From positions 496,001 through 560,000 of the forward strand of contig NZ_JAJAGO010000004.1 of NCBI RefSeq assembly GCF_025165795.1: DNA of 64,000 bases. The letters are read 5' to 3'. The first letter of the stretch is position 1. Each line of letters begins with the position of its first letter. A program made the position numbers and the translations under genes. Source of the stretch: Streptomyces gossypii (GTDB taxonomy: Bacteria > Actinomycetota > Actinomycetes > Streptomycetales > Streptomycetaceae). Positions 62,281 through 64,000 of the stretch are shown here, one piece after another. The notes under the pieces were generated by a model that was not told where the DNA came from, did not search any database, and worked only from the letters and a program-made list of their open reading frames with translations.

Positions 62281-62828
62281 GTGGCGGCCGTCCTTCCGGA
62301 CGGCCGAGGATCGCAACTCCCCGGCGCGGTCCTTCATCACGCGCACCAGGTTGTGGCGGCCGTCCCTCCGGACGGCCGAGGATCGCAACTCCGACGGGTT
62401 GTGTGTCCACGTCTTGACACCCCCGATGTGGCGGCCGTCCTTCCGGACGGCCGAGGATCGCAACACCCACAACGGCAACATCAACGGCGACCTGTCCTGG
62501 CGTGGCGGCTCCCTCCGGACGGCCGAGGATCGCAACAGGGTGTGTGGTCGGGCCAGGGAATGTCGGTGGCGAGTGGCGGCCGTGCCACCGGACGGCCGAG
62601 GATTGCAACGCCCTCGGAGGCGCGCAGCTGCTCCAGACGCCGGAGGTGGCGGCCGTCCTTCGGGCGGCCGAGGATCGCAACCTCCCGGCCCTGACCACCG
62701 ATCACGGCATGACATCCCGGTGGCGGCCGTCCTTCCGGACGGCCGAGGATCGCAACGGCACGGGCACCGTGCCCGTCAGACGGCCGGTCTTGTGGCGGCC
62801 GTCCTGCTGGACGGCCGACGATCGCTAC
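62281..62828 (+). CRISPR. Type I-C CRISPR array 2, eight repeats
   Basis: Eight repeats start at 62281, 62353, 62428, 62502, 62573, 62646, 62720 and 62792, 35-37 bases each, with seven spacers of 35-38 bases. The consensus begins GTGGCGGCCGTCC and ends GAGGATCGCAAC. The last copy (62792-62828) has several changes including CGCTAC at its end, and the fourth to sixth carry deletions or substitutions, so the distal end is at the right and transcription runs rightward, away from cas3. The centre of the repeat differs from array 1 but keeps the stem. Confidence 0.96.
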
Positions 62829-62976
62829 TTCCACACCCCTCACCGGGTACCGGATAGACCGGCGACCCTTCCCGGTCCCAACGGAACCAATCCGGTCCGC
62901 CCCGCGACCGTCATGGTGCAACAGATACGCAGATCAACGCCGTGTGGCTGACCAGCCATGCTTGGTGGCTCCTGCC

Positions 62977-62991
62977 CAGGACTCGAACCTG
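62977..62991. other. tRNA T-arm-like block next to the recombinase stop (possible att site)
   Basis: Read on the minus strand the 15 bases are CAGGTTCGAGTCCTG, identical to 36348-36362 in tRNA-Arg, followed by GGCAGGAGCCACC, which resembles a tRNA 3' end. No D or anticodon arm precedes it; the recombinase coding sequence ends three bases before. It looks like the 3' tail of a tRNA carried or displaced by an integrating element. Confidence 0.5.
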
Positions 62992-62994
62992 TGG

Positions 62995-64000
62995 TCAGCA
63001 GCCGGGAGCCAGGTCACCGGTACAGACTGGACTCAATCGTGACCCGTGACCCCAGAGGCCATGGTCGGCGACCGTTCCCATCTGTCTGGTGCCCTGCCGG
63101 GGGCACACAAAGCATGGCTGGTCAACGCCGGTGCCGTCCGCCCCGGCCGTCAGCGTCTGTGTGGTGAGACGCGCCAGATCGTCGGCGGTGGCCGCCGACA
63201 CGGTCACCTGAATCTCGATCTCCCGGCAGGGCCGGAGATAGCGGACCTTCAGCTGGAACGCGTCGTAGACCGTGCGCTGGAGCGCGTCAGGGATATCGGC
63301 CAGACGGGTGCCCAGCTGCGGCAGCGTATCGAGCAGCCCAGGGTTCTGGGCCGTCGGCCCGGGTGCGGGCCGGTGCTTCTCGGCGTCGGCGAGCCGGGCG
63401 CGACGTTCACGGTCGAGCCGGTCGAAGCGTTCACGGATTCCCTGGCGGAAGCGTTTGGTCGTCTCGGGGTCGCCGTGATCTTCTCCGGCAAGCTGGTCGA
63501 GCAGACGTTCTTGTTGTCGTTCGATCTGCTTGATCTTCTCCCGGAGTCTTCCCGCCGGGTCCGCCTTCCCGGTCTCGCTTGTGTGGTCGGGGTGTGTCGC
63601 GGCGAGTTGGGCTTGAAGGTGCCAGCTTCGCTGCGGACCGAAGACCCGGTCGCCGAAGAACTGGTGGACGGCCTCCACGAGGATCTTCTCGCTCACCCAC
63701 AGCGCTTTGGGATGCTGGTCGAACCAGTCGGCGGTGCTGCGGCGGGCCTCGTCCTTGTAGCAGACGTAGGAGGAGAGCCCCTTGCTGGTCTTGCCGGTCA
63801 TACGACGCTCGCAGACCCCGCAGTGCACATACGAGCGGAGCTTGTAGGTACGGCGTGTGTCCGGGTGGGCGTTGAGGGCGACGCCGTCTCTCGACCCCTT
63901 GCGGCTCCCCCGCCCTGCCCACGCGGTGTCGAAGACCTCACGCCTGACGAGGGGCTCATGCACAGGGCGCGGCGACCACTCCCACTCCGAGACCGGGTTG
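62995..64000 (-). CDS. Large serine recombinase, C-terminal part
   Basis: About 335 residues are visible; the frame runs off the right edge, so the catalytic serine domain lies outside the window. What remains is the end of the recombinase domain (EWEWSPRPVHEPLVRREVFD), the zinc ribbon (YVHCGVCERRMTGKTSKGLS and YVCYK), a coiled-coil stretch (REKIKQIERQQERLLDQLAG) and a C-terminal domain (FQLKVRYLRPCREIEIQVTV). This order is that of large serine integrases of actinomycete phages and mobile elements. It flanks CRISPR array 2. Confidence 0.9.
   Translation of the reverse strand, partial: NPVSEWEWSPRPVHEPLVRREVFDTAWAGRGSRKGSRDGVALNAHPDTRRTYKLRSYVHCGVCERRMTGKTSKGLSSYVCYKDEARRSTADWFDQHPKALWVSEKILVEAVHQFFGDRVFGPQRSWHLQAQLAATHPDHTSETGKADPAGRLREKIKQIERQQERLLDQLAGEDHGDPETTKRFRQGIRERFDRLDRERRARLADAEKHRPAPGPTAQNPGLLDTLPQLGTRLADIPDALQRTVYDAFQLKVRYLRPCREIEIQVTVSAATADDLARLTTQTLTAGADGTGVDQPCFVCPRQGTRQMGTVADHGLWGHGSRLSPVCTGDLAPGC

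Noticed and set aside
62940..63010. A complete tRNA gene near the recombinase stop
   Set aside because: Only a T-arm-like segment and a 3'-end-like tail exist; no D arm or anticodon arm can be formed, and the T stem has a mismatch.

Overview
The window reads as a Streptomyces-type actinomycete chromosome. GC is very high, nearly every third codon position is G or C, GTG/TTG starts and GTGA/ATGA stop-start overlaps are frequent, and several genes are typical of the genus: a GlnX/GlnH/PknG signalling cluster, a dynamin pair next to a second SSB (the sporulation dynA-dynB-ssbB arrangement), an LAxTG surface protein, and XRE-TPR regulators with RsbW-like ATPases. Identifications come from motifs and remembered family features only. 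No database search was run.

Core-like half (1-36298). Positions 1-10136 hold one co-directional signalling cluster: the end of GlnX, GlnH (glutamate/aspartate-binding protein), a coiled-coil protein, PknG kinase, a PP2C phosphatase, a VWA protein and an FHA protein. It is the full write/erase/read set for Ser/Thr phosphorylation, and kinase, phosphatase and FHA protein all start with zinc-ribbon cysteines. Next come an APH-fold kinase, a PCMT-like methyltransferase, an FMN reductase, a DrrAB-type exporter, a large STAND-like ATPase, truncated haemoglobin GlbO, a FtsX/MacB-type ABC system whose ATPase carries an AbrB-like tail, a thioesterase, EttA, a thioester-domain surface protein, SsbB and two dynamin-like GTPases.

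Accessory half (36299-64000). It begins at a tRNA-Arg(UCU) followed by a tyrosine-integrase stub, the usual signature of an island boundary. A tightly overlapped six-gene minus-strand operon follows (43354 down to 36731): HAD phosphatase, nucleotidyltransferase, a fusion of an archaeal/eukaryal-type TrpRS-like domain with a PLP aminotransferase, a complete bacterial-type TrpRS, an APH-fold kinase and an F420/FMN LLM oxidoreductase. I do not recognise this combination from any described pathway, and it is the best candidate for a new system. It is followed by a group of small genes (Nudix, DUF5999, RsbW-like ATPase), an SDR, an XRE-TPR regulator, a NotI-like restriction-modification pair, an IS701-family remnant and a HAD_SAK-like gene.

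The right end (54016-62828) is a type I-C CRISPR-Cas locus: cas3, cas5c, cas8c, cas7, cas4 and a cas1 that breaks off after about 81 codons exactly at the first repeat of array 1, with no cas2. Interference genes look intact while adaptation is lost. A second array lies beyond cas3 in the opposite direction, with a diverged repeat that keeps the same hairpin. The unusually long cas3-cas5c gap contains a 37-codon membrane-protein ORF, two perfect hairpins, a promoter-like element shared with the cas3 upstream region, and a solitary broken repeat that could be a crRNA-like regulatory RNA. The window ends in the 3' part of a large serine recombinase gene, whose stop codon abuts a tRNA T-arm-like sequence.
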